Positions 18,652 to 28,109 of a stretch of DNA of 64,000 nt are shown in pieces; positions within the stretch are counted from its first letter, which is position 1; every line of letters starts with the position of its first letter. Location: the NCBI GenBank assembly GCA_000435715.1, contig FR882601.1, positions 26,454-90,453 of the forward strand, written 5' to 3'. A program made the position numbers and the translations under genes. A model generated the notes under the pieces. The model did no database searches, had not been told where the DNA came from, and worked only from the letters and a program-made list of their open reading frames with translations. The stretch is from Firmicutes bacterium CAG:145. GTDB taxonomy: Bacteria > Bacillota > Clostridia > Peptostreptococcales > Anaerovoracaceae.

Positions 18652-19098
18652 ATGATCATACGAAGATATGAGACTAAAGACCTTGCCCAGATACTTCTCC
18701 TCTTTTACGATACGATACACAATATAAATAAAGCCGATTATGACGAAGAACAACTTTATGCGTGGGCAGACGGCAGGCCTGACCCTGATCGATGGGACAG
18801 ATCTTTTTATGAACATTACAGCATAATTGCCGAAGAAAACGGCAGAACTATCGGATTTGGAGATATAGACCGCAGGGGATTTATAGACAGACTGTTTGTA
18901 CACATGGATCATCAGGGAAAGGGAGTCGCTTCTGCGATATGCGAGGAGCTGGAGAAAAACGTGATATCGGATAAGATCACAGTACAGGCGTCTGTCACAG
19001 CGAGGCCCTTTTTTGAAAAAAGAGGATACAAAGTATTGAAACAGATAGAAGCTGTAAGGAAGGGGATCACTCTAACTGCCTTTATTATGGAAAAATAG
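18652..19098 (+). CDS. GNAT-family N-acetyltransferase
   Basis: This 148-residue protein has motif A in FIDRLFVHMDHQGKGVASA (residues about 76-94), the acetyl-CoA pyrophosphate loop. A C-terminal RPFFEKRGYKVLKQ strand-turn is also typical of the fold. The substrate is unknown. The site GGTGAGGAT precedes ATG 18652, 9 bases after the broken GNAT gene, so the three genes from 17326 may be one operon. Confidence 0.85.
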   Translation: MIIRRYETKDLAQILLLFYDTIHNINKADYDEEQLYAWADGRPDPDRWDRSFYEHYSIIAEENGRTIGFGDIDRRGFIDRLFVHMDHQGKGVASAICEELEKNVISDKITVQASVTARPFFEKRGYKVLKQIEAVRKGITLTAFIMEK

Positions 19099-19105
19099 AT
19101 ATGTT

Positions 19106-19288
19106 TTATTTCTTAAGCAGAGTGATCCCGCAGACTATGAGAATGATTCCAAGAAGGACTATCCACGCCTTGGGAGGCAGAAAGAAAGCGCACACTGTTA
19201 CCACCCCGAAGACCAGAAGTACGAAACCGATATCTTTAGTTTCCTTGTATAAGCTGAAACATTTCTTTTTACGACAGTTATTGTTCAT
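19106..19288 (-). CDS. Small two-span membrane protein
   Basis: This 60-residue protein starts with a charged, Cys-containing head (NNNCRKKKCFSLYKETKD), then two hydrophobic segments separated by FLPPKAW. It has a strong ribosome binding site (AAGGAGGC, 5 bases before ATG 19288), which makes the minus-strand reading the true one. It diverges from the Asp23-like gene and ends head-on to the GNAT gene. The function is unknown; similar small proteins seem widespread in clostridia, from memory only. Confidence 0.7.
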   Translation of the reverse strand: MNNNCRKKKCFSLYKETKDIGFVLLVFGVVTVCAFFLPPKAWIVLLGIILIVCGITLLKK

Positions 19289-19378
19289 ATGAAGCCTCCT
19301 TGCTTATATTATGAAAATCTGTATAAATTTGTGAGTAAATATGTTAAAATGAGAAAAAGAGAAGGTGAGAGGCCGAAG

Positions 19379-19786
19379 ATGACACTGAAAAAGACTACTG
19401 CACTGGGCGATATAACCATAAATGACAGCGTTATAGCCAGAGCTATCATAAACTCTGCCGCAAAAGCAGGAGAAAGATTATTTTTAGCTACAGAAAAAGG
19501 TAAGATAATAGGCACATACCAGAGAGTCGGCAGCGGAGACTTGGCGGGACATTTTAAATTTGAAGAAGATAAAGATATATATAAGATTATCTTTTACGCC
19601 GTCATAAGTTTCGGCTCAAGCATAAAAAATGTTACAGAAGCAGTCTTAGATCAGCTTCAGAGCCAGATGCAGACCATGTTTCCCGAATACGGCGGATGCC
19701 TTACGCTCAAGATAGTAGGCGTGAAATCTAAGCATGTGGCCGAAAGAGATATAGAGGTAAAGAGAGAATATGAACCTGCAAGATAA
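19379..19786 (+). CDS. Asp23/Gls24-family envelope stress protein
   Basis: From ATG 19379 this is a 135-residue protein. Motifs include the N-terminal GDITINDSVIARAIINSAA and a C-terminal IKNVTEAVLDQLQSQMQTMFPE, in line with Asp23/Gls24 (YloU-like) proteins that associate with the cell envelope. I chose ATG 19379 because AGGTGAG lies upstream; the longer frame from 19289 has no site and overlaps the divergent gene's leader. It overlaps recG by 17 bases. In Firmicutes a YloU-type gene often sits near recG, although the usual fatty-acid kinase gene between them is missing. Confidence 0.75.
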   Translation: MTLKKTTALGDITINDSVIARAIINSAAKAGERLFLATEKGKIIGTYQRVGSGDLAGHFKFEEDKDIYKIIFYAVISFGSSIKNVTEAVLDQLQSQMQTMFPEYGGCLTLKIVGVKSKHVAERDIEVKREYEPAR

Positions 19787-21815
19787 AGTTTCGTCCATCA
19801 GAGGAGTGGGAGAAAAAAAGAGCAAGCTGCTCCACAACATGAAAATAGATACGGTAGAAGATCTTCTTCATCTTTTCCCGAGAAAGTATGAAGACAGAAG
19901 AAATATATCCTATATAATGGAAGCTCCATTTGATAAAGACGTCCTTATTAAAGGCAAAGTCACAGTTAGACAGATGAGGGGAAATCCATATAATAAGAGG
20001 ACGCCTCTGAGGATACTGGTTCAAGATGAATCGGCTGATTTGGAGATTCTGTTTTTTAACGGAAGATATCTGACCAATTATTTTAATATAGGATCTGAAT
20101 ATACTTTTTTTGGAAAGATAGTTCTCAACAACGGACGCAGACAAATGGCTCACCCGGAATTTCATAAGCTGGGAGATAAAGAAGATATGCGTGGTATATT
20201 TCCCATATATCCTCTGACGGAAGGACTTACTCAGGCGAATATGAGAAAGCTGCAGCAAGAAGCCGCCTCCTGCATAGACCAGGCAGTAGAATGGCTGCCT
20301 GAGGACATAGTGAAAAGATATAACTTGTGCAGTCCGGCATATGCCCTTAAAAATGTTCATTTTCCCGATGATGAGAGAAACATAAAGGAAGCCAGATACA
20401 GGATGATATTCGAAGAACTCCTGATTCTGCAGACAGGGCTTTTGTATATAAAAAAAGGAAGCAGACAGAGAAAGTCAGGTACGGTCGTAGAAAGAGACAT
20501 ATCTGTAAGAGAATTTACAGACAGACTGCCTTTTCAGCTGACATCCGGCCAACTGAAAGTGTGGGAGGAGATACAGTCTGATATGGCCTCAGACAGGCCC
20601 ATGAACCGGCTGGTGCAGGGAGACGTGGGTTCAGGCAAGACTGCCGTGGCTCAGCTTGCCATGTATAAATCAGTAAAGGCCGGATTTCAGGCCGTGATGA
20701 TGGCCCCGACGGAGTTACTTGCCAAACAGCATCTGATATCTTTAAAACGTGATTTTGAGCCTCTGGGGATAAAAGTAGATCTTCTATGCAGCAGTCTAAA
20801 GGCTAAAGAAAAAAAACAGGTATTGGAAGATCTTGAAGGCGGAAATACGGACATCTTAGTAGGCACACACGCCATAATCCAGCCTGACGTAAAGTTTAAA
20901 TCGCTGGGTCTTGTCATCACCGACGAACAGCATAGATTCGGAGTAAATCAGAGAAGCCTTCTGGCAGAAAAGGGATCTGACCCCAATGTCCTGGTGATGA
21001 CGGCTACTCCTATCCCCAGGACTCTGGCAGTGATATTGTACGGTGATCTTGACATATCGGTTATAGATACTATGCCGAAAGGAAGACGGCCTATAAGGAC
21101 TTTTCTCAGAAGCGGAGAATCGAGAGAGGACATATATAATTTTGTCAGACAGCAGGTCAAAGAAGGAAGACAGGCCTATGTGGTGGCTCCCCTCATAGAA
21201 GAGTCTGAGAATATAGACTGCCGTTCCGCAGAAGAAATATATAAGGAACTTGAATCTTCCTATCCTGACATGAAGATAGGCCTGGTTCACGGGGCCATGA
21301 AACAGGAAGAAAAAGATAGAGCCATGGAAGACTTTGGCGCCGGAGAGACGGATATCCTCGTCTCTACAGTAGTAATAGAAGTAGGTATAGACGTGGCCAA
21401 TGCAAATGTCATGGTGATAGAAAACTGTGAGCGTTTCGGACTTGCGCAGCTGCACCAGCTCCGGGGACGAGTGGGGAGAGGAAAGCATCAGTCTTACTGC
21501 ATACTCGTGTCGGGACGGGAAAGCAAAGTTGCCGATAAGAGAAATCAGATAATGTGCTCCACCGAGGACGGATTTATTATAGCAGAGGAAGACCTGAAAT
21601 TGAGAGGACCGGGAGAAATGTTCGGAACGAGGCAGCACGGGCTTCCGGAGCTTAACATAAGCGACCTGGTGCGGCACGGCGACATTCTCGCCTCTGCCCG
21701 TCAGGCAGCGGACGATATACTAGAGAAAGACGGCGATCTGACGGATCTTCAGAATATCGCCCTGAGACAGAAAGTCAAAAAAATGTTTGGAGAAAATATT
21801 CAGCTAAATCTGTAA
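19770..21815 (+). CDS. recG: ATP-dependent DNA helicase RecG
   Basis: This 681-residue superfamily 2 helicase has an N-terminal wedge domain (OB fold), then Walker A GDVGSGKTAVA near residue 290 and the DEQH box in VITDEQHRFG. Later motifs ATPIPRTLA, VIEVGIDVANANVMVIE and QLRGRVGRG are complete. RecG reverses stalled replication forks and remodels Holliday junctions. The length is normal. The start lies within the end of the Asp23 gene, so translation is coupled. Confidence 0.97.
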   Translation: MNLQDKVSSIRGVGEKKSKLLHNMKIDTVEDLLHLFPRKYEDRRNISYIMEAPFDKDVLIKGKVTVRQMRGNPYNKRTPLRILVQDESADLEILFFNGRYLTNYFNIGSEYTFFGKIVLNNGRRQMAHPEFHKLGDKEDMRGIFPIYPLTEGLTQANMRKLQQEAASCIDQAVEWLPEDIVKRYNLCSPAYALKNVHFPDDERNIKEARYRMIFEELLILQTGLLYIKKGSRQRKSGTVVERDISVREFTDRLPFQLTSGQLKVWEEIQSDMASDRPMNRLVQGDVGSGKTAVAQLAMYKSVKAGFQAVMMAPTELLAKQHLISLKRDFEPLGIKVDLLCSSLKAKEKKQVLEDLEGGNTDILVGTHAIIQPDVKFKSLGLVITDEQHRFGVNQRSLLAEKGSDPNVLVMTATPIPRTLAVILYGDLDISVIDTMPKGRRPIRTFLRSGESREDIYNFVRQQVKEGRQAYVVAPLIEESENIDCRSAEEIYKELESSYPDMKIGLVHGAMKQEEKDRAMEDFGAGETDILVSTVVIEVGIDVANANVMVIENCERFGLAQLHQLRGRVGRGKHQSYCILVSGRESKVADKRNQIMCSTEDGFIIAEEDLKLRGPGEMFGTRQHGLPELNISDLVRHGDILASARQAADDILEKDGDLTDLQNIALRQKVKKMFGENIQLNL

Positions 21816-21845
21816 GGCGGCATATTATAAAACGGGGGTTATAAT

Positions 21846-22247
21846 ATGCTTGATTTGATTTTTTTGAATTTGAGATATATAGGATATGCGGCTGTACTCT
21901 TAGGTATAGTTTGGCTGGCAAATTTTTTACTTGATCTATATTATAATATAGCCATAGTTCATAAATGCTGGAACTGCAGGACTTTCTATGACGGAGTACT
22001 GAGGTTCGGAGCTGTCTGCCTGGGAGTCACGCTCCTCACGGTAGCTATAAGCACTTTCCCTCAGTTTCTTTCGGCCATCGGTCTTACTGTTCCGGAGGAA
22101 TATGTGGACGCCATGTCAGTACTGGCGATAGTGACCTTGTTCGCTAAAGGAATATACGAATACACTATAAGGGCGATGGATAAGCTCAACAGCATTTTCA
22201 AGAGCGAACTTGCCGATATGGATCAGGATATTGAGAAACACGGATGA
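21846..22247 (+). CDS. Small integral membrane protein, unknown
   Basis: This 133-residue protein has three or four hydrophobic segments (residues about 8-30, 50-75 and 88-105) and a charged C-terminal tail (MDKLNSIFKSELADMDQDIEKHG). A Cys pair (KCWNCRTF) lies after the first span. The layout recalls phage holins and small envelope proteins, but I recognise no family. GGGGG is its likely ribosome binding site, 31 bases after recG, and a terminator follows. Confidence 0.6.
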   Translation: MLDLIFLNLRYIGYAAVLLGIVWLANFLLDLYYNIAIVHKCWNCRTFYDGVLRFGAVCLGVTLLTVAISTFPQFLSAIGLTVPEEYVDAMSVLAIVTLFAKGIYEYTIRAMDKLNSIFKSELADMDQDIEKHG

Positions 22248-22251
22248 AAAA

Positions 22252-22292
22252 AGAATACCCGGAGACGTATTCGCTTCCGGGTATTCTTCTTT
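22252..22292. terminator. Bidirectional terminator between the membrane protein and SASP genes
   Basis: AGAATACCCGGA (22252-22263) and TCCGGGTATTCT (22276-22287) pair perfectly. T-rich sequence follows on the + strand, and an A-rich stretch before it supplies the U tract on the minus strand. It sits between converging genes. Confidence 0.9.
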
Positions 22293-22333
22293 TGTTAAGA
22301 AATATAACGATAAATTTTCATTTTGCCGAAAAA

Positions 22334-22534
22334 TTATTTTCCAGCTAACTGTCTTTCAGCCATTTCGACTAACTTCTTAGTCATATAGCCGCCAACATAA
22401 CCGTTCTGTCTTGCAGTCAGGTTACCCTTGTCAGTCTGTTCGTAGTTAGAAAGACCAAGTTCGTTAGCAACTTCAGTCTTCAGACTGTTTAATGCAGGCT
22501 TTGCATTGATGTTCATCTTATCCTGTAATGACAT
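22334..22534 (-). CDS. Alpha/beta-type small acid-soluble spore protein
   Basis: This 66-residue DNA-binding spore protein coats DNA in the dormant spore. It has the family signature NELGLSNYEQ and the strongly conserved NGYVGGYMTKKLVEMAE. The germination protease site is seen as TEVA just before NELGL. The ribosome binding site AGGAGGTG is strong. On the minus strand a CATATTA stretch lies about 50 bases before the start, resembling a sigma-G -10, but the -35 is poor. The gene shows that the organism makes endospores. Confidence 0.95.
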   Translation of the reverse strand: MSLQDKMNINAKPALNSLKTEVANELGLSNYEQTDKGNLTARQNGYVGGYMTKKLVEMAERQLAGK

Positions 22535-22721
22535 TTTTGTTCACCTCCTATTACAGTAATAGTTTGATACGAAGTGAAAATAATATGTTATGAAATAATT
22601 GGATTTAATGGCCGTGACTGGAAATTTCAAAATTGCAGGCAAGATTCCTGAAGGCGCCATGACGGATGCTTGCCAAAAGCCGATATAAATTATATAATCG
22701 GTATGAAAGGATAATAATATA

Positions 22722-23270
22722 ATGAGGATAATCGCGGGAAAATATAAAGGAAGAAGGCTGCAAACGCCGGATAATTATGATATACGTCCTACGACGGACA
22801 AAGTAAAGGAAGCCATGTTCAGCATACTGGCTCCTGATATTTCAGAAAGCATATGCGCAGATGTATTCGCAGGAACGGGTAATCTGGGGCTGGAAGCGCT
22901 GTCAAGAGGAGCCGCAAAATGTTATTTCTTCGATAACTCAAGGACAAGCATAGGAATAATAAAGACAAACATAGACCATTGCAAAGCTGAGGGAGCTGTG
23001 GTATACGCCGGGGATTCCATAAAAAATCTTGAAAAAATAAGAGAAAAGGTAGATATCTTTATACTGGATCCTCCCTATGAAGCGGAACTGTACGAGAAGT
23101 CTTTCAGAAAGATACGTCAGCTTGAACTTCTTTCGGAGAACGGTATAATCGTGGCCGAACACGAAAAGCGCCGTGACTTCCCTGACGAGATGGAGGGCTT
23201 TCACAAGATAAAGGACAGAAAATACGGACATATAATTCTGAGTTTGTACGGCCACCCGGATAAAGGTTGA
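22722..23270 (+). CDS. rsmD: 16S rRNA (guanine(966)-N(2))-methyltransferase RsmD
   Basis: This 182-residue Rossmann methyltransferase has the SAM-binding DVFAGTGNLGLEALSRGA and the catalytic DPPY motif (ILDPPYEAELYE). It opens with the typical RIIAGKYKGRRLQTP and RPTTDKVKEAMF. It corresponds to YlbH of B. subtilis and is followed, as there, by coaD and ylbJ. Confidence 0.95.
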   Translation: MRIIAGKYKGRRLQTPDNYDIRPTTDKVKEAMFSILAPDISESICADVFAGTGNLGLEALSRGAAKCYFFDNSRTSIGIIKTNIDHCKAEGAVVYAGDSIKNLEKIREKVDIFILDPPYEAELYEKSFRKIRQLELLSENGIIVAEHEKRRDFPDEMEGFHKIKDRKYGHIILSLYGHPDKG

Positions 23271-23322
23271 TTCCATCGCCTGCATGTGATAAAATATGTG
23301 ATAAAGCATTGGAGGAAAATTT

Positions 23323-23808
23323 ATGAAAACCAAGGCGTTATATGCCGGTTCCTTTGATCCGCTGACGCTGGGACATCTTGATATTATAGAGAGGGCTGCG
23401 CACCTGTTCGATGAAGTCGTCATAGGTGTGGTGGTAAATTTAGAAAAAAAGACCATGTTTTCTTTTGACGAGAGGATGGAGATGATCAAAGAAGCCACCT
23501 GCAGTATCGATAATGTAAAAGTGGACATGTGTGACGGACTCTTGGCCGATTTTGTAAATAACAATAATTTCAACGTGGTGGTAAGAGGTCTGCGAGGCAT
23601 GAGCGATTTTGATTCTGAACAGCAGATGGCGCAGCTGCACCGCGGCTTGTATAATAAAGGCACAGAGACGGTTTTTCTCATGGCGGACGCAAGATATGCG
23701 TTTATAAGTTCCACCATGGCTAAACATGTGATATCTTTAGGAGGCGCGGGGGACAACCTCGTACCGCCGTGTGTATTAAAAAAAATGAAAGGGAGATTTA
23801 ACAAGTGA
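23323..23808 (+). CDS. coaD: Pantetheine-phosphate adenylyltransferase
   Basis: This 161-residue nucleotidyltransferase converts 4'-phosphopantetheine and ATP to dephospho-CoA. The N-terminal AGSFDPLTLGHLDIIERA holds the GH of the T/HxGH motif, and the C-terminal YAFISSTMAKHV is the second conserved block. coaE, the next enzyme of the pathway, lies at 14.4 kb. The stop overlaps the start of the following coiled-coil gene. Confidence 0.96.
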   Translation: MKTKALYAGSFDPLTLGHLDIIERAAHLFDEVVIGVVVNLEKKTMFSFDERMEMIKEATCSIDNVKVDMCDGLLADFVNNNNFNVVVRGLRGMSDFDSEQQMAQLHRGLYNKGTETVFLMADARYAFISSTMAKHVISLGGAGDNLVPPCVLKKMKGRFNK

Positions 23809-24377
23809 TGGAAGATACGATGAAAGTCTTAAAACTGCTCGAGGAATTGGAAGATATCGTTGATGACGCCACCGGGCTGCCTCTTTCAAACAAGATAATG
23901 GTCGACGCAGAAGAAATTTTTCAGATCGTGAGAGAGATAAGACTCGCTTTGCCGGACGACGTTCAGCAGGCTAAGTGGATAAGGGACGAGAGAGACCGCA
24001 TACTGGGAGAGGCCAAGGCGGAATATGAGCGCATAATAAGAGAGGCTAAAAAACAGGCGGATTATCTGGTGGAGACCGATGATATCACTCTAAGAGCTAC
24101 CAAGCTGGCTGCCGAGATAAAGCAGGACGCAGAGACTCACGCCAGAGTGATGAGGATGAGAACTTACGATTATGTGGATAAGATGCTTTACGATATGCAG
24201 GGCAAGATGGACGAGCTCAATATGAAGTATTTCGGAGAAATGTACACGAGCCTTGAGAACACTTTTGTCGGAATAAACGAGACTCTGGCCGCCAACAGAG
24301 AAGAGATGAAGAATCTGGCCTATAAGACTCAAAATGAAGTTGAAAGCGGCACTTTTGCGCCGGGAGAAGATGAATAG
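23805..24377 (+). CDS. Coiled-coil protein, ATP-synthase b/DivIVA-like
   Basis: This 190-residue protein is highly charged and almost entirely helical, with a long coiled coil through DERDRILGEAKAEYERIIREAKKQAD. Proteins at this position after coaD in clostridia are often annotated as ATPase or ATP-synthase subunit b-like. It lacks the N-terminal membrane span of a true b subunit, and no other ATP synthase genes are here. The start is GTG 23805 or ATG 23808, and both overlap the coaD stop. Confidence 0.65.
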   Translation: MMEDTMKVLKLLEELEDIVDDATGLPLSNKIMVDAEEIFQIVREIRLALPDDVQQAKWIRDERDRILGEAKAEYERIIREAKKQADYLVETDDITLRATKLAAEIKQDAETHARVMRMRTYDYVDKMLYDMQGKMDELNMKYFGEMYTSLENTFVGINETLAANREEMKNLAYKTQNEVESGTFAPGEDE

Positions 24378-24418
24378 CGATATCAAGAGGTCACAAGACC
24401 ATATTTGAGTGAAAATGG

Positions 24419-24464
24419 CCCCTTTTGTCAGATAAAAAAGTCTGATAAAAGGGGATTTTAGTTT
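24419..24464 (+). terminator. Terminator after the coiled-coil gene
   Basis: CCCCTTTTGTCAGA (24419-24432) pairs with TCTGATAAAAGGGG (24441-24454) with one G-U pair, followed by ATTTTAGTTT. Confidence 0.9.
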
Positions 24465-24551
24465 ACGGAATGACAGTCTTTCACATCTTCAGACTACGAG
24501 CCTTTCTCATATCTTATTCTAAAATCGCATCTTTTTGAATAATATAGCCTT

Positions 24552-25460
24552 ATGAAGATTGATAAGGCCAGAAAAACTCAATTTGTAGTACTTCTGGCGG
24601 CAGTATTTTCTGTCGCTATGATAGTATTTCCGGAAGTGACCGAAACGGGATCAAAGACTGCCATAGTGCTGTGGATAAATTCCATAGTGCCGGTGCTCTT
24701 GCCGTTTTTCATCTTTTCCGATTTTATAAAAAGGACGGGAGACCTGGACAGACTGCCTGCGTCGGTCTATCCCTTTGTCGTTGCCTTTCTCTCAGGCTAT
24801 CCCATGGGAGCCAAAATAGTAGGAGACTTTATAAAAGAGAAAAAGGTTACGGTAAACCAGGGGAGGTATATACTGAGTTATTCGCTGGTGACCGGCCCGG
24901 CGTTCATAATTTTTACTATAGGAAATTTTATCGGCAGTCAAAAAGCGGCCGCAGTGCTCGCCATAGCCCATTATGTCGGAGCCCTGATCAACGGTTTCTT
25001 TTACAGAAACCGTGAGGAAAAGAAGGAGAAGAGAAAAGGCGGCGGGAGGCCTCCTAAAGGCGACTATCTCGAAAACTTTACGGACGCCATAGTATCCGGC
25101 TTTAAAGCCATGGCTATGATACTTGCCTATCTGATGGTATTTACCATAGGAATCAATATACTGGAACATTTGGGCGTGTTCAGCGTCATAAATAACCAGG
25201 GAGTTGCCGCTTCGTTTAAGGGAATTTTCGAAATGACCATAGGAATAAATCTCGTGGGAATGTGCGATATGGGGATACGGTTAAAATCTGTGATAGCCGC
25301 ATTTTTAGTTTCCTTCGGAGGGCTGTCGGTGGCAGGGCAGTCCATGTCCATGGCGAGAGGCTCGGGCATAGGCCTTGCAGACATATTAAAGATAAAACTG
25401 ACTCACGGCATGATCGCCGCAATTATCACTACTATCCTCATACATATTGTGGTAATATAA
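24552..25460 (+). CDS. ylbJ: Sporulation integral membrane protein YlbJ
   Basis: This 302-residue protein has about seven hydrophobic segments and nucleoside-recognition (Gate) motifs: LSGYPMGAKIVGDF and SLVTGPAFIIFTIGN. YlbJ is needed for spore cortex formation in B. subtilis, where it is under sigma-E. Its place between coaD and tmcAL matches the Bacillus gene order. There is no strong Shine-Dalgarno site. A possible sigma-E promoter (CTCATATC, 14 bases, CATCTTTT) upstream is only a half match. Confidence 0.85.
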   Translation: MKIDKARKTQFVVLLAAVFSVAMIVFPEVTETGSKTAIVLWINSIVPVLLPFFIFSDFIKRTGDLDRLPASVYPFVVAFLSGYPMGAKIVGDFIKEKKVTVNQGRYILSYSLVTGPAFIIFTIGNFIGSQKAAAVLAIAHYVGALINGFFYRNREEKKEKRKGGGRPPKGDYLENFTDAIVSGFKAMAMILAYLMVFTIGINILEHLGVFSVINNQGVAASFKGIFEMTIGINLVGMCDMGIRLKSVIAAFLVSFGGLSVAGQSMSMARGSGIGLADILKIKLTHGMIAAIITTILIHIVVI

Positions 25461-25464
25461 GAAC

Positions 25465-26643
25465 ATGAAGAAAAAAAGCGTAGGAATAATAGCAGAATAT
25501 AATCCGTTTCATAACGGTCATCTGTATCAGCTGAACGAATCCGTCAGACTTACAGGGGCAGAGGTTATAATCGCCGCCATGAGCGGAAACTTCGTACAAA
25601 GAGGCGAACCGGCCATAGCGGATAAGTGGGACAGAGCCGAAGCGGCAGTCAGATGCGGCGTGGATATTGCAGTGGAAATTCCCACAGTCTTTGCATGCAG
25701 TTCGGCCCAGAACTTTGCAGGCGCCGGCGTAGAGATACTGGAAAATCTCGGAGCCGATTATATTTCATTTGGAAGCGAATCGGGAAATATAGAAGAATTG
25801 GCGGAGATTTCCCGGGTAATGGAACAAAATCCCCGGGAAATAGACGAGTTTATAAGATTAAAGATTAAGGAGGGACTTTCTTACCCCAGAGCGCGCATAC
25901 AGGCTATTGAGATGATCACAGGAGAGGAACAGGCCGGCATTTTAGATAGTCCCAACAATATTCTGGCAGTAGAATATATGAGAAAGATAAAGAGGGCAGT
26001 CCCCATAACTGTAAAGAGGACAGGCCCCGGATACAATGATGTGACGGCAGAAGGAGAACTTGCTTCCGCGTCGGCCATAAGATATCTGCTTAATGAAAAC
26101 AGAGATATTTCCCCTCTGCTGCCCGGGGAATCGAAGAAAATTCTGATGAAGGCGGCGCCTGTAAGTGAGGAAAAGTATTTCAACATGTTATGCTACAGAG
26201 CCCTTTCAGCAGACATTGCGCAGATGGACAAGGCTCCGGCAGGAGGAGAGGGACTGAGCAATAAGCTCAAGAATTCAGTTCGACTGTGCCGCAGCCTTGA
26301 TGATCTTGCCGATACGCTGAAATCCAAGAGATATACCAGAACGAGAATCGACAGATTTCTCGCTCAGGTGCTTTTGGCAATAGACAGAGACGTCCACACA
26401 GAAAATTATATCAGAATATTGGCTCTGAGCAAAAAAGGAGGAGCTTATCTCAAGGATCTGAAAAAGTCAGGCGCCTGTGAACTTACGATAATTACAAATA
26501 TGAGCAAAGAAAATCTTCCCGAAGAGATACGATATGGCGTCTCGAGAGATATTCTGGCCTCAGATATCTATAATCTGCTGTGCGAAAGGGATATGTACCG
26601 ATTTTCAGAATACGTGAGAAAGCCCTTTATAGCCGGCGAATAG
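25465..26643 (+). CDS. tmcAL: tRNA(Met) cytidine acetate ligase TmcAL (YlbM)
   Basis: This 392-residue nucleotidyltransferase-like enzyme forms N4-acetylcytidine at the wobble position of elongator tRNA-Met using acetate and ATP. The N-terminal HxGH-type motif is GIIAEYNPFHNGHLYQL, followed by the conserved AMSGNFVQRGEPAIADKW. The C-terminal helical part is complete. It starts 4 bases after ylbJ, so the two are likely co-transcribed. An acetate kinase gene follows. Confidence 0.93.
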   Translation: MKKKSVGIIAEYNPFHNGHLYQLNESVRLTGAEVIIAAMSGNFVQRGEPAIADKWDRAEAAVRCGVDIAVEIPTVFACSSAQNFAGAGVEILENLGADYISFGSESGNIEELAEISRVMEQNPREIDEFIRLKIKEGLSYPRARIQAIEMITGEEQAGILDSPNNILAVEYMRKIKRAVPITVKRTGPGYNDVTAEGELASASAIRYLLNENRDISPLLPGESKKILMKAAPVSEEKYFNMLCYRALSADIAQMDKAPAGGEGLSNKLKNSVRLCRSLDDLADTLKSKRYTRTRIDRFLAQVLLAIDRDVHTENYIRILALSKKGGAYLKDLKKSGACELTIITNMSKENLPEEIRYGVSRDILASDIYNLLCERDMYRFSEYVRKPFIAGE

Positions 26644-26650
26644 AGGAAAG

Positions 26651-26742
26651 CCTTTGCAAATACGGCGGTAGTCCGAGTGATTACAGTTCAATTTTTCTCT
26701 GATACAAAATCCTTTGCAAAAAAACGGGCATACCCTTGCAAA
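26651..26742 (+). repeat. Three TTGCAAA words upstream of ackA
   Basis: CCTTTGCAAA occurs at 26651-26660 and 26711-26720, and CCCTTGCAAA at 26733-26742. The third overlaps the -35 hexamer of the ackA promoter. The core TTTGCAAA is palindromic. They could be operator half-sites; no regulator is assigned. Confidence 0.4.
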
Positions 26743-26764
26743 ATACCGAATTTTTGTTTATACT
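26736..26764 (+). promoter_or_regulatory. Sigma-A promoter of ackA
   Basis: TTGCAA (26736-26741) and TATACT (26759-26764) are 17 bases apart, 42 bases before the start codon. Confidence 0.75.
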
Positions 26765-26806
26765 ATATGAGGTTAATCAGTTAATTAAAATATACGGAGG
26801 ATAGAT

Positions 26807-28012
26807 ATGAAAGTTTTAGTTATCAATTGCGGTAGTTCTTCCCTGAAATATCAGGTTCTGGACATGACTAACGAGTCGCTGCTGTGCAAAGGTCTCGTAG
26901 AGAGAATAGGCATGGACGGATCGGTCATCACTCACGAAAAGATCGGAATGGAAAAGAAGAAGACAGAAGTGCCTATGAATGACCATAAGGACGCTATAGA
27001 GCAGGTTCTTAAAGCCGTTCAGGATCCTGAGACGGGAGTCGTCAAATCCATGGACGAGATAGGAGCAGTGGGACACAGAGTAGTACATGCCGGAGAAAAA
27101 TTCGCTTCTTCAGTACGTATCACAGACGAGGTGATAAAGGCTCTTGAAGAGTGCGTAGAACTGGCTCCGCTCCACAACCCGCCAAATCTTCTTGGCATAG
27201 CCGCCTGCCAGGAATTGATGCCGAGCACACCGATGGTGGGCGTATTTGACACAGCTTTCCATCAGACTATGCCGCCTGAATCATATATCTATGCTATTCC
27301 TTATGAATATTATGAAAAACACGGAATAAGGAGATACGGCTTCCACGGAACATCTCATAAATATGTTGCCGAGAGAGCCTCAAAGATGCTCAACGTAAAT
27401 CTGGAGGATCTCAAGCTGATAACTTGCCATCTGGGCAACGGAGCGTCAGTATCAGCCATAAAGAGAGGAAAATGTATCGACACTTCCATGGGATTTACTC
27501 CTCTTGAAGGACTGGTAATGGGTACCAGATGCGGAGATATAGACCCGGCCATCGTTACCTACATCAGAGAAAAAGAGAACCTTCCTCAGGGAAAGGCCAA
27601 CGAGATCCTGAATAAGAAATCAGGAGTACTGGGAATCTCCGGAGTATCCAGCGATTTCAGAGATATAGAAGACGCAGTAGCCGAAGGAAATGAAAGAGCT
27701 GCTCTTGCTCTCAAAGTGTTCGCTCATAAAGTTAGATTCTATATCGGAGCCTATATTGCCGAAATGAACGGCGTAGACGCTATAATCTTTACGGCGGGAG
27801 TAGGCGAAAACGACGTCACCATGAGAGAGATAATCTGCAATAACCTTGGAAATCTGGGCATCAAACTCGATCCTGTAAAGAACAAGATGAGAGGAAAAGA
27901 GACAGAAATCTCTACCGATGATTCTAAAGTCAAGATCCTCATGATACCTACCAATGAAGAATTGATGATAGCCAGAGATACTTACAACATAGTCACTAAG
28001 GGAAGAGCATAG
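26807..28012 (+). CDS. ackA: Acetate kinase
   Basis: This 401-residue cytosolic kinase interconverts acetyl phosphate plus ADP with acetate plus ATP, the energy-yielding step of acetate fermentation. The opening [14 protein letters not shown], the GFHGTSH block and the GDIDPA stretch are family landmarks. No phosphotransacetylase gene is beside it in this window. The site CGGAGG and a good promoter precede it. Confidence 0.97.
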   Translation: MKVLVINCGSSSLKYQVLDMTNESLLCKGLVERIGMDGSVITHEKIGMEKKKTEVPMNDHKDAIEQVLKAVQDPETGVVKSMDEIGAVGHRVVHAGEKFASSVRITDEVIKALEECVELAPLHNPPNLLGIAACQELMPSTPMVGVFDTAFHQTMPPESYIYAIPYEYYEKHGIRRYGFHGTSHKYVAERASKMLNVNLEDLKLITCHLGNGASVSAIKRGKCIDTSMGFTPLEGLVMGTRCGDIDPAIVTYIREKENLPQGKANEILNKKSGVLGISGVSSDFRDIEDAVAEGNERAALALKVFAHKVRFYIGAYIAEMNGVDAIIFTAGVGENDVTMREIICNNLGNLGIKLDPVKNKMRGKETEISTDDSKVKILMIPTNEELMIARDTYNIVTKGRA

Positions 28013-28056
28013 AGGACAGGATAAAAGAGAAATAACAGTTAATGATAAAGTTTTTG

Positions 28057-28086
28057 TTGACAAACCTTGGGTAAAAAGTATATACT
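28057..28086 (+). promoter_or_regulatory. Sigma-A promoter of rpmF
   Basis: TTGACA (28057-28062) and TATACT (28081-28086) are separated by 18 bases. The predicted leader is about 92 bases. Confidence 0.8.
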
Positions 28087-28109
28087 CAAATAGTTGACAT
28101 TCATTTCAT

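Noticed and set aside
20856..21677. 273-codon minus-strand frame inside recG
   Set aside because: It is a shadow of the helicase, made long by the codon usage of the sense strand.
22938..23804. 288-codon minus-strand frame across rsmD and coaD
   Set aside because: Both sense-strand genes are certain; the antisense frame has no signal of its own.
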